Assembly (NCBI GenBank): GCA_020633495.1
Contig: JACKDR010000001.1
Span: 496,001 to 560,000 of the forward strand
Origin: Kofleriaceae bacterium
GTDB lineage: Bacteria; Myxococcota_A; Polyangia; Haliangiales; Haliangiaceae
Direction of reading: 5' to 3'
DNA: 64,000 nt
Shown: positions 41,708-51,045 of the stretch, piece by piece
How the letters are laid out: each line of letters begins with the position of its first letter
Position numbering within the stretch: position 1 is the stretch's first letter
Translations under genes and position numbers: made by a program
The notes under the pieces: model-generated
The model's database searches: none
What the model saw: the letters and a program-made list of their open reading frames with translations, nothing else
What the model was told of the DNA's origin: nothing

Positions 41708-43687
41708 ATGCAACGAACGAGCATGATGGCGCTGGCGCTGGCGACCTTGATCGCCCCGGCGTGCAAGATCAACGGCAAGGACATCCTGAGCCGCCCCGGC
41801 GGCGGCTCGAGCAGCGGCAGCTCCGGCAGCTCCAGCTCCAGCTCCAGCTCCAGCTCCAGCTCCGGCGGCGGCGACAGCAGCGACCACGACGCCGGTGGCG
41901 GCGACGGCGGCGGCGGTGGCGCGACCGCGAGCGGCGGCGGCGGCGGCGGCGACATCTGCAAGCCGCTCGAGGACGCCGGCTTCGACGAGAACGTCCGCCG
42001 GCAGGACATCGCCGAGCACACGACGATCTGCGACGTCGTCACGATCGATCCCGCGCCCGGGGTCAAGAAGGTCGGCGCGCGCAAGCCGGGCTGGTGCGGC
42101 GAGGTCGCCAAGCTGATGCCCGAGGGCGCGCGCACGTCGTGGGCCCACGGCCCGATGAGCCAGATCAAGGAGGGCCGCTACTGGTGGGACCAGACCACGC
42201 TGGTCCTCGGCGCGCTGTGCGTCAACCCCGACGACGCCCGGGTCCAGGAGCAGACCGGCTACCTCTACCAGTACTGGGTCAACCAGACCGGTCTGACCCC
42301 GGAGCAGCTCGACGGCCTGTTCAAGTACATGGGCTCGTACCCGGCCCACGAGACCACGCTGTACGCCGACACGATGAAGGCCGCGTGCAAGGCGTTCCCG
42401 GCGATCAGCTCCGAGGCGTCGGCCCACGACAAGCTCCTCGGCGAGGCCGTGCGCAGCAGCCTGGGCTGCGCCGATCGCAGCGGCGCCCCGTACTGGGTCT
42501 CGGGCGGCTCCAGCCCCGACATCTCGTGGTACGTCGACGCCGCCGCCGAACCGCCGTCCGAGCTGCTGCGCTCGTACGTGGTGATGCGCTGCCTCGGCCA
42601 GCCCGACGAGATCGGCGGCCAGGAGCTGGCGGCCTACGCGGTGTGCGGCACCGACGCGCGCGCCCTCGACGCCGCCAAGCTCGAGCAGGAGATCGCCGGC
42701 TACCACGAGCTGGCCAAGGCCCACGCCCGCACCCAGCACGCGATCGCGCGCAAGATCGCGGCACGCTACGAGGCCGTGGCCCGGGACAAGGTCAAGGAGG
42801 ACCCGGCGTGGCAGGTGCTCCTGTACGACGCGCCGGCGGCGGCGTGGAAGGCGTGGAAGGCCGACTACAAGGCCAACCAGAAGGTGATCGACGCCGAGCG
42901 CGACTACGAGGCCCTGTACTTCGGCCCCAGCCGCAAGGCCGCCAAGAACTGCTGGGCGGCGCCGTGGCGCAACCTGACCGCGCACGTCGGCGCGGCCAAG
43001 GCCCGGTCGGTGCTCGACGCCAAGCACGCGATGACCGATCGCATCGGCACGATCATCCTCGAGCACCTCGTGGCCTGCGCCGACGCCGAGGGCATGGCCC
43101 AGGTCCACAACGCCTACGGCACGGTGTTCGCGTCGGCGCGGCCGGTGCGCGGCCCGCGCTTCGCGACCTTCTTCGCGGTCATCGACGCGCTCAACGAGAT
43201 CAAGGCCGACCGCTCGAAGTTTCCGGCCGAGGTCAGCTGGTTCTCGCGCATGTTCACCGGCCGCAGCCCGGTGGTGTCGACCGGCGGCAGCAGCCTCGAC
43301 AGCCTCGACCTCGCCGGCTCCGACAAGGGTGGCGTGGTCAAGTCGGTCAAGAAGAGCGACGGCGGCCTGATCGTCGAGTTCAAGACCGAGCGCTGGAAGG
43401 ACTCGACCTGGGACTGCAAGAGCACCGGCGAGATCATCATGTTCCACTCCGACGGCACGCCGATCTACGGGCAGGACTGCAAGTACGCCGGCGAGGAGTG
43501 GGTGTCGCAGACCCACGATCCGATCTGGGTCGACGAGCTGATGGGCGCCGGCATCAAGCCCGGCGCCTTCGTCCGCTCGACCAGCGGCGCCGCGCGCCAC
43601 GGCAACGTCTTCGACGCCATGCCGGTCGAGGTCTGGGCCAGCAAGGACAAGAAGCAGCTGGTCGCCTACCTCGGCCTCGAGCTGTAG
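41708..43687 (+). CDS. Large Ser/Gly-rich lipoprotein of unknown function
   Basis: The ATG at 41708 has AGGGAGG 6 nt upstream. The signal ALALATLIAPACKINGK has lipobox APAC. A Ser/Gly linker of about 60 residues, encoded by AGCTCC repeats and GGC runs, separates the lipid anchor from a roughly 570-residue alpha-helical domain. That domain contains scattered Cys, PGWCGEVAKLMPEGARTSW, YLYQYWVNQTGL and KDSTWDCKSTGEIIMFHSDG. I do not recognise the domain. It interrupts an array of Cys-rich lipoproteins but does not share their CxC modules. Probably a periplasmic or surface protein. Confidence 0.75.
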   Translation: MQRTSMMALALATLIAPACKINGKDILSRPGGGSSSGSSGSSSSSSSSSSSSGGGDSSDHDAGGGDGGGGGATASGGGGGGDICKPLEDAGFDENVRRQDIAEHTTICDVVTIDPAPGVKKVGARKPGWCGEVAKLMPEGARTSWAHGPMSQIKEGRYWWDQTTLVLGALCVNPDDARVQEQTGYLYQYWVNQTGLTPEQLDGLFKYMGSYPAHETTLYADTMKAACKAFPAISSEASAHDKLLGEAVRSSLGCADRSGAPYWVSGGSSPDISWYVDAAAEPPSELLRSYVVMRCLGQPDEIGGQELAAYAVCGTDARALDAAKLEQEIAGYHELAKAHARTQHAIARKIAARYEAVARDKVKEDPAWQVLLYDAPAAAWKAWKADYKANQKVIDAERDYEALYFGPSRKAAKNCWAAPWRNLTAHVGAAKARSVLDAKHAMTDRIGTIILEHLVACADAEGMAQVHNAYGTVFASARPVRGPRFATFFAVIDALNEIKADRSKFPAEVSWFSRMFTGRSPVVSTGGSSLDSLDLAGSDKGGVVKSVKKSDGGLIVEFKTERWKDSTWDCKSTGEIIMFHSDGTPIYGQDCKYAGEEWVSQTHDPIWVDELMGAGIKPGAFVRSTSGAARHGNVFDAMPVEVWASKDKKQLVAYLGLEL

Positions 43688-43731
43688 CGCGAGCGCGGCC
43701 GGCGGCGGCGCTCGGCGCCGCCGCCCGGCGG

Positions 43732-44445
43732 CTACTTCGGGCAGCCCATCGCGGCCTCGGCCTGCTTCATCGCGTCGACCGCCTGCAGGCAGGCGTCGCC
43801 GGCCTGCTGCTTGACGTCGTCGGGGACACCCGACATGTCGCCCCAGCCCTGCTTCATGGCGTCCAGCCCCTGCCGGGCCGCGTCGCGCGCCGCCTGCGGG
43901 ACCTTGTCGCAAGAGAGGTACTGCTCGACCTCGGCGACGTACTGGTCGCAGCCCGGGACGCCGGTGGTGGTCCACGCCACCGGCACGGCGTCCGAGGTGT
44001 CGTCGCCGGCGCCGGCCGCCACGTTCATCAGGCACTCCATCGCCTGCTGGGCCAGCAGCGTGGCCCGCTGGTTCTGATCGTCGTCGCCGTGCACGTCGCG
44101 GTAGCGGTCGGCGAAGTCGCCGAACTGCCGCTGCACGTGCTCGGCGCAGGCGGTGTCCTGGCAGGCGCAGGCGCTGTCGCGGAGCGCGGCGAGGTCGCCG
44201 AGCGCCTCCTCGACCCGGTCCGCGGGCGGTGCCGGCTGGCACGCGCACGGCTCGTAGCTGCGGCCGTCCGCAGCGCAGGTCTGGGTGCCGGCGGCGCCGT
44301 CGTCGCACGCGCACGCGGCGGTGGCGCCAGCGGCGCAGGCCAGCGGGCCCTGGGCGGGCTCGCCCTTGCCTCCGCAGGCGGTGGTCACGAGGACGAGGGC
44401 CACCGCGAGGCCCAGACGAGTCGACGAGATCGAGTTCGGTCGCAT
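43732..44445 (-). CDS. Cys-rich lipoprotein family, member B
   Basis: The ATG at 44445 has AAGGAG 9 nt upstream. The 237-aa lipoprotein (LVLVTTACGGKG) has the N-terminal Cys module ACAAGATAACACDDG and CACQPAPP, the central module LRDSACACQDTACAEHV, and the C-terminal module GCDQYVAEVEQYLSCDKVPQ ending ACLQAVDAMKQ and GCPK. It is adjacent to, and very similar to, member C on the same strand. Long identical nucleotide stretches in the last third (about 43855-43915 against 44675-44735) point to recent duplication or gene conversion. Confidence 0.8.
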   Translation of the reverse strand: MRPNSISSTRLGLAVALVLVTTACGGKGEPAQGPLACAAGATAACACDDGAAGTQTCAADGRSYEPCACQPAPPADRVEEALGDLAALRDSACACQDTACAEHVQRQFGDFADRYRDVHGDDDQNQRATLLAQQAMECLMNVAAGAGDDTSDAVPVAWTTTGVPGCDQYVAEVEQYLSCDKVPQAARDAARQGLDAMKQGWGDMSGVPDDVKQQAGDACLQAVDAMKQAEAAMGCPK

Positions 44446-44545
44446 CCGGCGAAGCTCCTTTCGCGCGCGTGGCGCGGTGCAGGCGGCGAGCATCGCAGAG
44501 CGGCGGCCGCGGGGCCAGCGAGCGCGGCGGCGGCGGGCGGCCGGG

Positions 44546-45259
44546 CTACAGCGGGCAGCCCGTCGCCGCCATGCCCTGCTTCATGGCGTCGACCGCCTGC
44601 AGACAGGCGTCGTTGGCCTGGCGCTGGACGTCGTCTGGCACGCCGGACATGTCGCCCCACGCGGACTCCATCGCGTCCAGCCCTTGCCGGGCCGCGTCGC
44701 GCGCCGCCTGCGGGACCTTGTCGCAGCGAAGGTACGTCTCCATCAGAGCCACGTACTCGTCGCAGCCAGCCAGCCCGGTCGACGTGACCATGGCGCCGCC
44801 CCTGGCGCGGTTCAGGCACGTCATCAGCTCGCCGGCGAGCTGACCCGCCCGATCGATGTCGGGCTGATCGCCGCTGATGCCCGCGTAGCGGTTCAGGAAC
44901 GCCTCGAAGTCGGCCTCGACCGCGTCGGCGCAGGCGCCGTCGCGGCAGGCGCAGGCCTGCCCCCGCAGCGCGTCCAGCGCCTCCAGCGCGTGCGCGGAGG
45001 TGACCTCGTCGTCGCCCGGGTCGGCGTCGTCGGCGTCGGCGCGCGCCGCGCAGGTGCAGGGCGCGAAGGCGCGGCCGTCGGCGTCGCAGACCTGCGCCCC
45101 GGCGGCGCCGTCGGTGCAGACGCAGGCGGCGCTGGCGCCCGGAACGCAGGCCTGTCGCTCGGCGGTGCGCGAGTCGGCGCTGTGGGCACAGCCCCAGGTG
45201 GCCGCGGCGACCACGGCGGTGGCGACGATCGAACGGATGACGACAGGGAGGCGAGACAT
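44546..45259 (-). CDS. Cys-rich lipoprotein family, member C
   Basis: The ATG at 45259 gives 237 aa. The signal is weak-looking but ends WGCAHS, a plausible lipobox. Modules in order are ACVPGASAACVCTDG with CTCAAR, then LRGQACACRDGACADAVEADF, then GCDEYVALMETYLRCDKVPQ with ACLQAVDAMKQGMAATGCPL. The C-terminal module is nearly that of member B (VPQAARDAARQGLDAM is identical). An Asp/Ala-rich spacer lies after the first module. It is divergent from member D, with about 100 bp between the starts. Confidence 0.8.
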   Translation of the reverse strand: MSRLPVVIRSIVATAVVAAATWGCAHSADSRTAERQACVPGASAACVCTDGAAGAQVCDADGRAFAPCTCAARADADDADPGDDEVTSAHALEALDALRGQACACRDGACADAVEADFEAFLNRYAGISGDQPDIDRAGQLAGELMTCLNRARGGAMVTSTGLAGCDEYVALMETYLRCDKVPQAARDAARQGLDAMESAWGDMSGVPDDVQRQANDACLQAVDAMKQGMAATGCPL

Positions 45260-45346
45260 CGGGGTCTTCTGCCACACGACGCGATGCTCCGGCAACGCCG
45301 AACCGACGCGGCCGGCCCGCCCGCGTCCCGCGGCGGTCACCGGTGG

Positions 45347-45352
45347 TACCGT
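45347..45352 (+). promoter_or_regulatory. Candidate -10 box TACCGT, 6 nt before ATG 45359
   Basis: TACCGT-CGTGGC-ATG in front of Cys-rich member D. Confidence 0.5.
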
Positions 45353-45358
45353 CGTGGC

Positions 45359-46161
45359 ATGCGCGCCGTCGCCGCCCGGGCCGTCGTGATCGCGCTGGCG
45401 CTCGCGCCGACCGCGCTCGCCGGCTGCGGCCGCGCCGCGCCCGTGGTGTCGCGCGCCGACTGCGAGCACGTGCTGGCCCACCTGTACGTGCTCGAGAAGG
45501 ATCAGCCCGAGCGCCCGATCTCGCGCTACCACCCGGCGGCCGGCACCGGCAAGGACGTCTTCATGGCGCGGTGCCCGAAGGTGCTGAGCGCGCGCGAGGT
45601 CGACTGCTACCTGCGCGCGACCTCGGCGGCGTCGGCCGACGACTGCCTGCACCGGCGAGAGCTCGACCGCCGGCTCGGCGGCACCGGGCTGCCCGATCCG
45701 CTGGCGGTGCCGACGACGCCGGCCGCGCCGAGCGCGCCGCCGGGCCTCGCGATCGACGCGGCGGTCGCGGTCACGCCGGCCGCACCCCCGGTCGATGCCG
45801 CGGCGCCGGCGCCGCCGAACCTCGTGGTCGACGCGGCGGTCCCGACCGCTCCGCCCGCCGATGCCGCCGTCGCGCCGCCCGCGCTCGACGCCGGCGCGAC
45901 CGCCGCCCGGCCGCCGCCGGGCCCCCGACCGGGATCGACGCCTGCGACGCCTACGCCGCGGCCATCGAGCGCTACGCCGCCTGCCCGGCCCTGACCCCGT
46001 CGGCGCGCCAGGCCGCCCTCGACGGCCTCGCCGCGTTGCGCGACGGCTGGGCCCGCGACCGCGATCCCCCCGACGACATCCGCGCGATCGCCGCCGACGG
46101 CTGCCGCCAGGCCCACGACGCCCTGCGCACCACCGCCGCCACCGCCGGCTGCCCGCTGTGA
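45359..46161 (+). CDS. Cys-rich lipoprotein family, member D, frame shifted in a C5 run
   Basis: The ATG at 45359 encodes a lipoprotein signal (ALAPTALAGCGR) and a domain with four Cys (RADCEHVLAHLYVLEKDQPE, MARCPKVLSAREVDCYLRA, DDCLHRRELDRRL). A long Pro/Ala/Asp linker follows. At about 45922-45926 (CCCCC) the frame must gain one base to continue PTGIDACDAYAAAIERYAAC and GCRQAHDALRTT. That is the family C-terminal module, ending GCPL. The corrected product is about 267 aa. It lacks the CxC modules of its neighbours but keeps the shared C-terminal module, so it is a hybrid member. Confidence 0.7.
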
Positions 46162-46228
46162 CGGGCGGCAAGATCCGGCAACCGTCCGCCGCGCACGTCA
46201 CGCCGCGGCGCGGCCGGCTCGGTCGGGG

Positions 46229-47020
46229 GTGCGAATCCTGCTGTTCACCATCGGCGCGATCGCGTCGGTCACCAGCTGCGGCGGCAGCGCGCCCGACGGC
46301 GCGACGACCGCGGCGCGCCCCGCCACGGCGTCCGCCGCGACGCTGATCGACGCGCTCGAGGCGACCGCGGTGCGGGCCTGCGCCTGCGAGACGCTCCGCT
46401 GCGCGGTCGCGCTGCAAGATCAGGTCGACGTCCTGCTCGAGGACCCGCCAGCCGAGCTCACGCTCGACGACGCCGCGGCGGCGCGCTACGGCCGCGCCGC
46501 CCTCGGCGCGCTGCGCTGCACGTACGGCGCCGTCGACGACGACGCGCAGCGCCACCTCGATCGCGTCGCCGGGCTCCGTGACCGCGCCTGCGCCTGCACC
46601 GACGCCACGTGCGGCGAGGCCGCGCTCGCCGACCTCGACGCCCTCCGCCACGAGGACGACATGGCGGTCCACGTCACCGACCGTCATGACGAGCTCGAGC
46701 ACGCCGGCGTCGCCGCCTACGCGTGCCTCGACGCGCTCCGGGTCGGGCCGCTCTACGGCCCGTTCCCGGTCGCGGACACCCGCGGCGTGCTACCGGCCTG
46801 CGAGGAGCGCAACCAGGTGCTGGCGCAGCTCGTCCGTTGCGAGCGCGCTCCGCGGCCCGTCAGGACCGAGTCCTTGCGCCTCGCCGTGGAGACGTTCGTC
46901 GACTGGACCAAGCCCCCGACCGACGGCGCGCTCGCGTTCGCGAACGAGATGTGCGACATGTTCGCCGACATGGCTCGCTCGCACCTGCGCCGGTTTGGCT
47001 GCGCGGGGGACGAGCGATGA
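46229..47020 (+). CDS. Cys-rich lipoprotein family, member E
   Basis: The start is GTG 46229; the signal LLFTIGAIASVTSCGG has a good lipobox. The 263-aa protein shows two CxC modules. The first, TAVRACACETLRCAVAL, is followed by LDDAAAARYGRAALGALRC. The second is LRDRACACTDATCGEAALADL. A diverged C-terminal module follows (LPACEERNQVLAQLVRCERAP). This two-module layout is shared with F, G, H and I. Its stop overlaps the start of F (ATGA). Confidence 0.78.
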   Translation: MRILLFTIGAIASVTSCGGSAPDGATTAARPATASAATLIDALEATAVRACACETLRCAVALQDQVDVLLEDPPAELTLDDAAAARYGRAALGALRCTYGAVDDDAQRHLDRVAGLRDRACACTDATCGEAALADLDALRHEDDMAVHVTDRHDELEHAGVAAYACLDALRVGPLYGPFPVADTRGVLPACEERNQVLAQLVRCERAPRPVRTESLRLAVETFVDWTKPPTDGALAFANEMCDMFADMARSHLRRFGCAGDER

Positions 47021-47988
47021 GCGCGGGAGGTCGGGACCGCGCGCCGTCACGTCACGACGTGGCGATCGCCGCGCTGGTGCTCGCCGCCGGCTGCGGCGCC
47101 ACCGCTCGCCCCGCCGCGCCGCCGCTGTCGGCCCCCGAGCACGACCTGGTGGCCGCCGCCGAGGCCCTGCAGGCCGACGCCTGCGCCTGCCCCGACGGCA
47201 CGTGCGTGCCACAGCCTCGCGACACCAGCCGCGCCCTGATCGATGGAGATGACGGCGTGGTCACGCTCGACGATGCCGCGGCGGCGCGCTACGGCCGCGC
47301 CGTGCTCGCGACCGAGCGGTGTGCCGCGCACCGGATGGCGGTGACGCGCGAACAGCTGATGGAGGCGTTCGCGGCCGTACGCGACAGCGCGTGCGGCTGT
47401 CACGACGCCACCTGCGCCCACGAGCTCGGCGTCACCCTCGCGGATCTCCAGAAGAGCACCACCACGGCCGACGAGGCCACCCGCGATCGCGCGCGAGGGA
47501 TCGTGAGCGAGGCTCGCGCGTGCCTCGTGACCACGACGCCGCCGGCGACAACGGGCGGCGCAGTCGCGACCACCGCCGACGGCGCGCGCGTGGCCGACGC
47601 CGACGCCGCCAACGCGGCGACCGACCTGGACGCCGCGAGCGAGGCCGTGGGCCGCGACGTCTCGCAGGATCCCGTGTGGATCCTGCTCGAGGACCTGGAC
47701 GACGTCGGCGACACCCTCATGGTCACCCACGGCCGGCTACCGGCGTGCGACGTGTACTTCCGGGACACGGTGACCATCGTCCGCGCGTGCCTGACGCGCG
47801 AACACGTCGCGGTGGGCCGACGAACGTTCGACGACGCCGTGGCACGGCGCGCGACCTGGGACGTGCCCCTGCTCCCCGATGCCGCCTCCCGCAACGCGCT
47901 CGACGCCGACTGCTACCAGGCCCATGACCAGGTCCTCCGCGACGCCACTGACCTGGCGCCCGGGTGCCTCGACCAGCTGAAGAAGTAG
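47017..47988 (+). CDS. Cys-rich lipoprotein family, member F
   Basis: The ATG at 47017 overlaps the stop of E. The 323-aa product has signal/lipobox VAIAALVLAAGCGA. The first module is LQADACACPDGTC with LDDAAAARYGRAVLATERC, the second VRDSACGCHDATCAHELGVTL. The C-terminal module LPACDVYFRDTVTIVRAC and DADCYQAHDQVL follows a longer than usual inter-module region rich in Ala/Thr. It is the longest member. Coupling to E suggests co-expression. Confidence 0.78.
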   Translation: MSAGGRDRAPSRHDVAIAALVLAAGCGATARPAAPPLSAPEHDLVAAAEALQADACACPDGTCVPQPRDTSRALIDGDDGVVTLDDAAAARYGRAVLATERCAAHRMAVTREQLMEAFAAVRDSACGCHDATCAHELGVTLADLQKSTTTADEATRDRARGIVSEARACLVTTTPPATTGGAVATTADGARVADADAANAATDLDAASEAVGRDVSQDPVWILLEDLDDVGDTLMVTHGRLPACDVYFRDTVTIVRACLTREHVAVGRRTFDDAVARRATWDVPLLPDAASRNALDADCYQAHDQVLRDATDLAPGCLDQLKK

Positions 47989-48028
47989 CGTGGCGCTCGT
48001 CGCCGCGCCGCGCCGACCGGTTCCGGCG

Positions 48029-48034
48029 TATCGT
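48029..48034 (+). promoter_or_regulatory. Candidate -10 box TATCGT, 6 nt before ATG 48041
   Basis: TATCGT-CCGGCC-ATG in front of Cys-rich member G, identical in layout to the box before member I. Confidence 0.52.
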
Positions 48035-48040
48035 CCGGCC

Positions 48041-48826
48041 ATGCGCACGCTCGCCCACCTCGCGGCCCCGCTGCTGATCGCGGCCGCCCTGTCCTCGTGC
48101 GGCGGCAAGGCGCCGCCGCCCGCGGCGCCGACCCCGGCCGAGGAGGCGGCGGTCGCCGACGTCGAGCGCGTCCAGGCCGCGGCGTGCGCCTGCGGCGACG
48201 ACGAGTGCACGGTCGAGCACGTCGAGGACGTCGATGGCGTCCTCGCCCACGCCCCGCCCGACGTCCACCTCGGCGACGCCGCCGCGGCCCGCTACGGGCG
48301 CGCGGTCCTGGGCGCGGCGCAGTGCACGTTCGTCAAGGTCCAGGCCACGGCGCGCCAGACCCTCGCCGACCTGACCGCGCTCCGCGATCGCGCGTGCGGC
48401 TGCGCCGACCAGGCCTGCGGCGAGGCCACCGACGGCGCCCTGCGCGACGCCGAGGGCCGCGGCGCCGAGGCCGTGGTGGCGGTCGACGCCCACGACCAGG
48501 CCCAGGCGCTCACCGACGAGGCTCACGCCTGCCTCGACAAGCTCGGCGTCGGGCCGCTGTTCGCGCCGTGGCCGGTGCTCGACACCGGCGGCGCGCTGCC
48601 CGGCTGCGAGGCCTACGTCCGGGTGATGGAGGCGTTCGCGCGCTGCGACAAGATCCCGCGCGGCACCCGCGAGGCGCTGCGCCAGGGCGTCGACGCCATG
48701 GTCGAGGGCATCGGCGACCAGGCCAGGGTGCCCGACGAGGTCCGGCCCCAGGTCGACGCCGCGTGCACCCAGGCGGTGGACGCGATCCGCCAGAGCGCGG
48801 CCCAGACCGGCTGCACGCTGCCGTGA
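48041..48826 (+). CDS. Cys-rich lipoprotein family, member G
   Basis: The ATG at 48041 follows a TATCGT box by 6 nt; an in-frame GTG at 47990 is less likely. The 261-aa lipoprotein (LIAAALSSCGGK) shows the clearest example of the two-CxC layout. Its modules are VQAAACACGDDECTVEHVEDV, then LGDAAAARYGRAVLGAAQC, then LRDRACGCADQACGEATDGAL, and the C-terminal module GCEAYVRVMEAFARCDKIPR ending ACTQAVDAIRQ and GCTLP. The spacing of Cys is close to that of H and I. Confidence 0.8.
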   Translation: MRTLAHLAAPLLIAAALSSCGGKAPPPAAPTPAEEAAVADVERVQAAACACGDDECTVEHVEDVDGVLAHAPPDVHLGDAAAARYGRAVLGAAQCTFVKVQATARQTLADLTALRDRACGCADQACGEATDGALRDAEGRGAEAVVAVDAHDQAQALTDEAHACLDKLGVGPLFAPWPVLDTGGALPGCEAYVRVMEAFARCDKIPRGTREALRQGVDAMVEGIGDQARVPDEVRPQVDAACTQAVDAIRQSAAQTGCTLP

Positions 48827-48831
48827 GGACG

Positions 48832-49494
48832 ATGATCATGACGCCCCCGACGACGCTCGCCCCGACGACGCGGCCCGCGACCGCCCCCTTCGCCGTCCCC
48901 GCCCTGCTGGTCGCCGCCCTCGCCGTGGCCGGCTGTGGCGGCGGCCGCGGCGCCACCGCCGCCGCCGCGCCCCTGCCCGCGACCGACGCCGCCCTGGTCG
49001 ATCGCGTCGAGGCCCTGCAGGCCGCGGCGTGCGCGTGCACCGAGCCGGCGTGCCACGAGGCGCAGGCGACCGCGCTGCGCGGCGTCCTCGCGGAGGTCCC
49101 CGCCGAGGCGACGCTGGGCGACGCCGGCGCGGTCCGCTACGGCCGCGCCGTGCTGGGCGCGGTGCAGTGCATCTACGCCATGACCGACGACGAGCGCGCC
49201 GCGATCGGCGAGCTCGCGGCGATGCGCGACAAGGTCTGCGCCTGCCGCGACCACAACTGCGTCGCGGTGATGGAGGACGGGCTCGATCGCTTCGGCGACG
49301 ACTTCGACGCCCGCCTGCACTCGACCGGCAGCCTGCGCCGCGAGGGCGAGCTGTCGCGCGAGCTGATGGACTGCCTGTCCAACCTCGACGACGGCGACTG
49401 GGACGACGGCGACGGCGACGGCCCCGACGGCTTCAGCGAAGGGGGCGAGGGCTGGCCCGAGGGCGAAGAGAACGGCGACCCCGGCGACGACTAG
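48832..49494 (+). CDS. Cys-rich lipoprotein family, member H
   Basis: The ATG at 48832 follows the stop of G by 5 bp. The 220-aa product (LLVAALAVAGCGGG) has both CxC modules: LQAAACACTEPACHEAQATAL with LGDAGAVRYGRAVLGAVQC, and MRDKVCACRDHNCVAVMEDGL. It lacks the C-terminal Cys module and ends instead in an acidic Asp/Gly/Glu tail. The TAG stop codon lies within the CTAG target site of the adjacent IS element, so the insertion left the gene intact. Confidence 0.8.
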   Translation: MIMTPPTTLAPTTRPATAPFAVPALLVAALAVAGCGGGRGATAAAAPLPATDAALVDRVEALQAAACACTEPACHEAQATALRGVLAEVPAEATLGDAGAVRYGRAVLGAVQCIYAMTDDERAAIGELAAMRDKVCACRDHNCVAVMEDGLDRFGDDFDARLHSTGSLRREGELSRELMDCLSNLDDGDWDDGDGDGPDGFSEGGEGWPEGEENGDPGDD

Positions 49495-49569
49495 GAGCGT
49501 GTAGCCGATAGCCCCCCGGGCCAGGACGGCATCGTCCGCGGTCGGGTATCGCGTGCGGCCCGGGGCGGC

Positions 49570-51045
49570 CTACGCCGGCATGGTGCGCGGCGACTGCGCC
49601 CGGAATAGCTTCAGGAGGTTGTGAACGAGGGCGACGAAGGCCCATTCGCATCGGTTCTTGAAGAGGCCGCGGAAGGACAGTTGTCGGAAGCCGCGGGTTC
49701 GGATCTGTCCGAAGACGGGCTCGACGGTGGTCTTGCGGCGGGCGTAGATGGCGCGGCCGTGCGGCTGTTCGAGGGCGGTACGCATGGCGAGGTGGGCGGC
49801 GCTGGGTCGAGGGGAACGCGACGGCGACGCCGGTGTGCCGCCGCGGCGGAGCCTGCCGACCGAGATGAGGGGCTCGGTCCCGAGATGATCAGCAAACTGG
49901 ACGTTGGCGGCGGAGAAGTAGCCGGTGTCGGCGGTGACGCAGGCCGGAACCGCGTCGCAGTTGCGGACGACACGTCGCAGCAGTGGCTCGAAGTACTGGG
50001 CGTCGGGCGCCTGATTGCTGAGGGCCGCGGCCACGATGATCTGGTGCGCGTCGTCGACGGCGATCTGCGCGTTGTAGGCCTGCAGGAAGGCGCCATCGCG
50101 CACCATGATCCGGCTGTGCGGGTCGGTGAAGTTGCGCTGCGCCGAGGGCTTCGGGGTGCCGCTCGGGGTCGCGGGCGGCGTGTTGCGGGGCAGATCGTCA
50201 TCGGGGCCGGGCGGGTCTCGGTCGTCGTCGCGATCGGCGGGCGGATCGAGGGCGAGCGCCTGCTGGACGCGCTTGCCCGCGAGCGTGGCGGCCTCCTTGC
50301 GCTTGGCCGGCGTGCGCCGCGGGTCCTGCGCCTTGGCGCGCAGCGCCTCGGCCTGGCCGCGCAGCTGCGCGGCGCGGGCCGCCTCGGTCTCCTTCGTCAG
50401 CGCCTCGAGGGCGGCGTTCATCTTCGCGATCTTCTCCTCGCGCAACCGCACCTCCGCCTGTGGGTCATAGGGACCGTGCTCGGCGTCGTCCGCCGCGTCC
50501 TCGGCCTCGGCGCGCGCCAGCCAGCCCTCGACTTCGGCGCGCAGCCGCGCCTGGTCCTTGACCATCCGGTCGTAGCTCTTCGCCTTGTGCTTGCTCGCGT
50601 TGGCCTTCATCTTCGTTCCGTCGATCGCCACGTGGCCGAGCTTCACAAGCCCGGCTGACTGACACGCCACCAGCACCTGCACGAACAGGCCCGCCAGCGC
50701 CTCACGGTGGGTCGACCGGAACTGGTTGATCGTCGTGAAGTGAGGTTGCGCCCCGGCCGCCAGCACCCGAACCGCGACGTCCTCGACGGTGGCGCGTTCG
50801 AGGCCCCGCGACGAGTACACGCCGGTCGCGTAGCCGTACAGCAGCAGCGCCACCATCATCCGCGGCGCGTACGGCAAGGGACCGCGTGGATCCTTGGCCT
50901 GGATCCGGTCCTCGATCGCCCGCAGGTTCAGCCGCGCGACGAACCCCTCGACGAAGTACACCAGGTGCGACGCCGGCAGCCACTCACGCGGCGACGGCGG
51001 CAACAGGAACGACTGCATCGGCGCGTACGGACGGTAGGCCTTCAC
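49570..51045 (-). CDS. IS1182-family-like DDE transposase (IS 1)
   Basis: The 491-aa protein starts at the ATG at 51045. The N-terminal DUF772-like transposase domain includes YVEGFVAR-like and RMMVALLLYGYATGVYSSR motifs, then TTINQFRSTHREAL and GHVAIDGTKMKANAS (first catalytic Asp). A charged coiled-coil insert occupies about residues 165-270. The C-terminal part has ADTGYFSAANV (second Asp region) and RRKTTVEPVFGQIRTRGFRQLSFRG, which carries the catalytic Glu. The domain order and length fit the IS1182 family. The gene appears complete and could be active. Confidence 0.9.
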   Translation of the reverse strand: MKAYRPYAPMQSFLLPPSPREWLPASHLVYFVEGFVARLNLRAIEDRIQAKDPRGPLPYAPRMMVALLLYGYATGVYSSRGLERATVEDVAVRVLAAGAQPHFTTINQFRSTHREALAGLFVQVLVACQSAGLVKLGHVAIDGTKMKANASKHKAKSYDRMVKDQARLRAEVEGWLARAEAEDAADDAEHGPYDPQAEVRLREEKIAKMNAALEALTKETEAARAAQLRGQAEALRAKAQDPRRTPAKRKEAATLAGKRVQQALALDPPADRDDDRDPPGPDDDLPRNTPPATPSGTPKPSAQRNFTDPHSRIMVRDGAFLQAYNAQIAVDDAHQIIVAAALSNQAPDAQYFEPLLRRVVRNCDAVPACVTADTGYFSAANVQFADHLGTEPLISVGRLRRGGTPASPSRSPRPSAAHLAMRTALEQPHGRAIYARRKTTVEPVFGQIRTRGFRQLSFRGLFKNRCEWAFVALVHNLLKLFRAQSPRTMPA

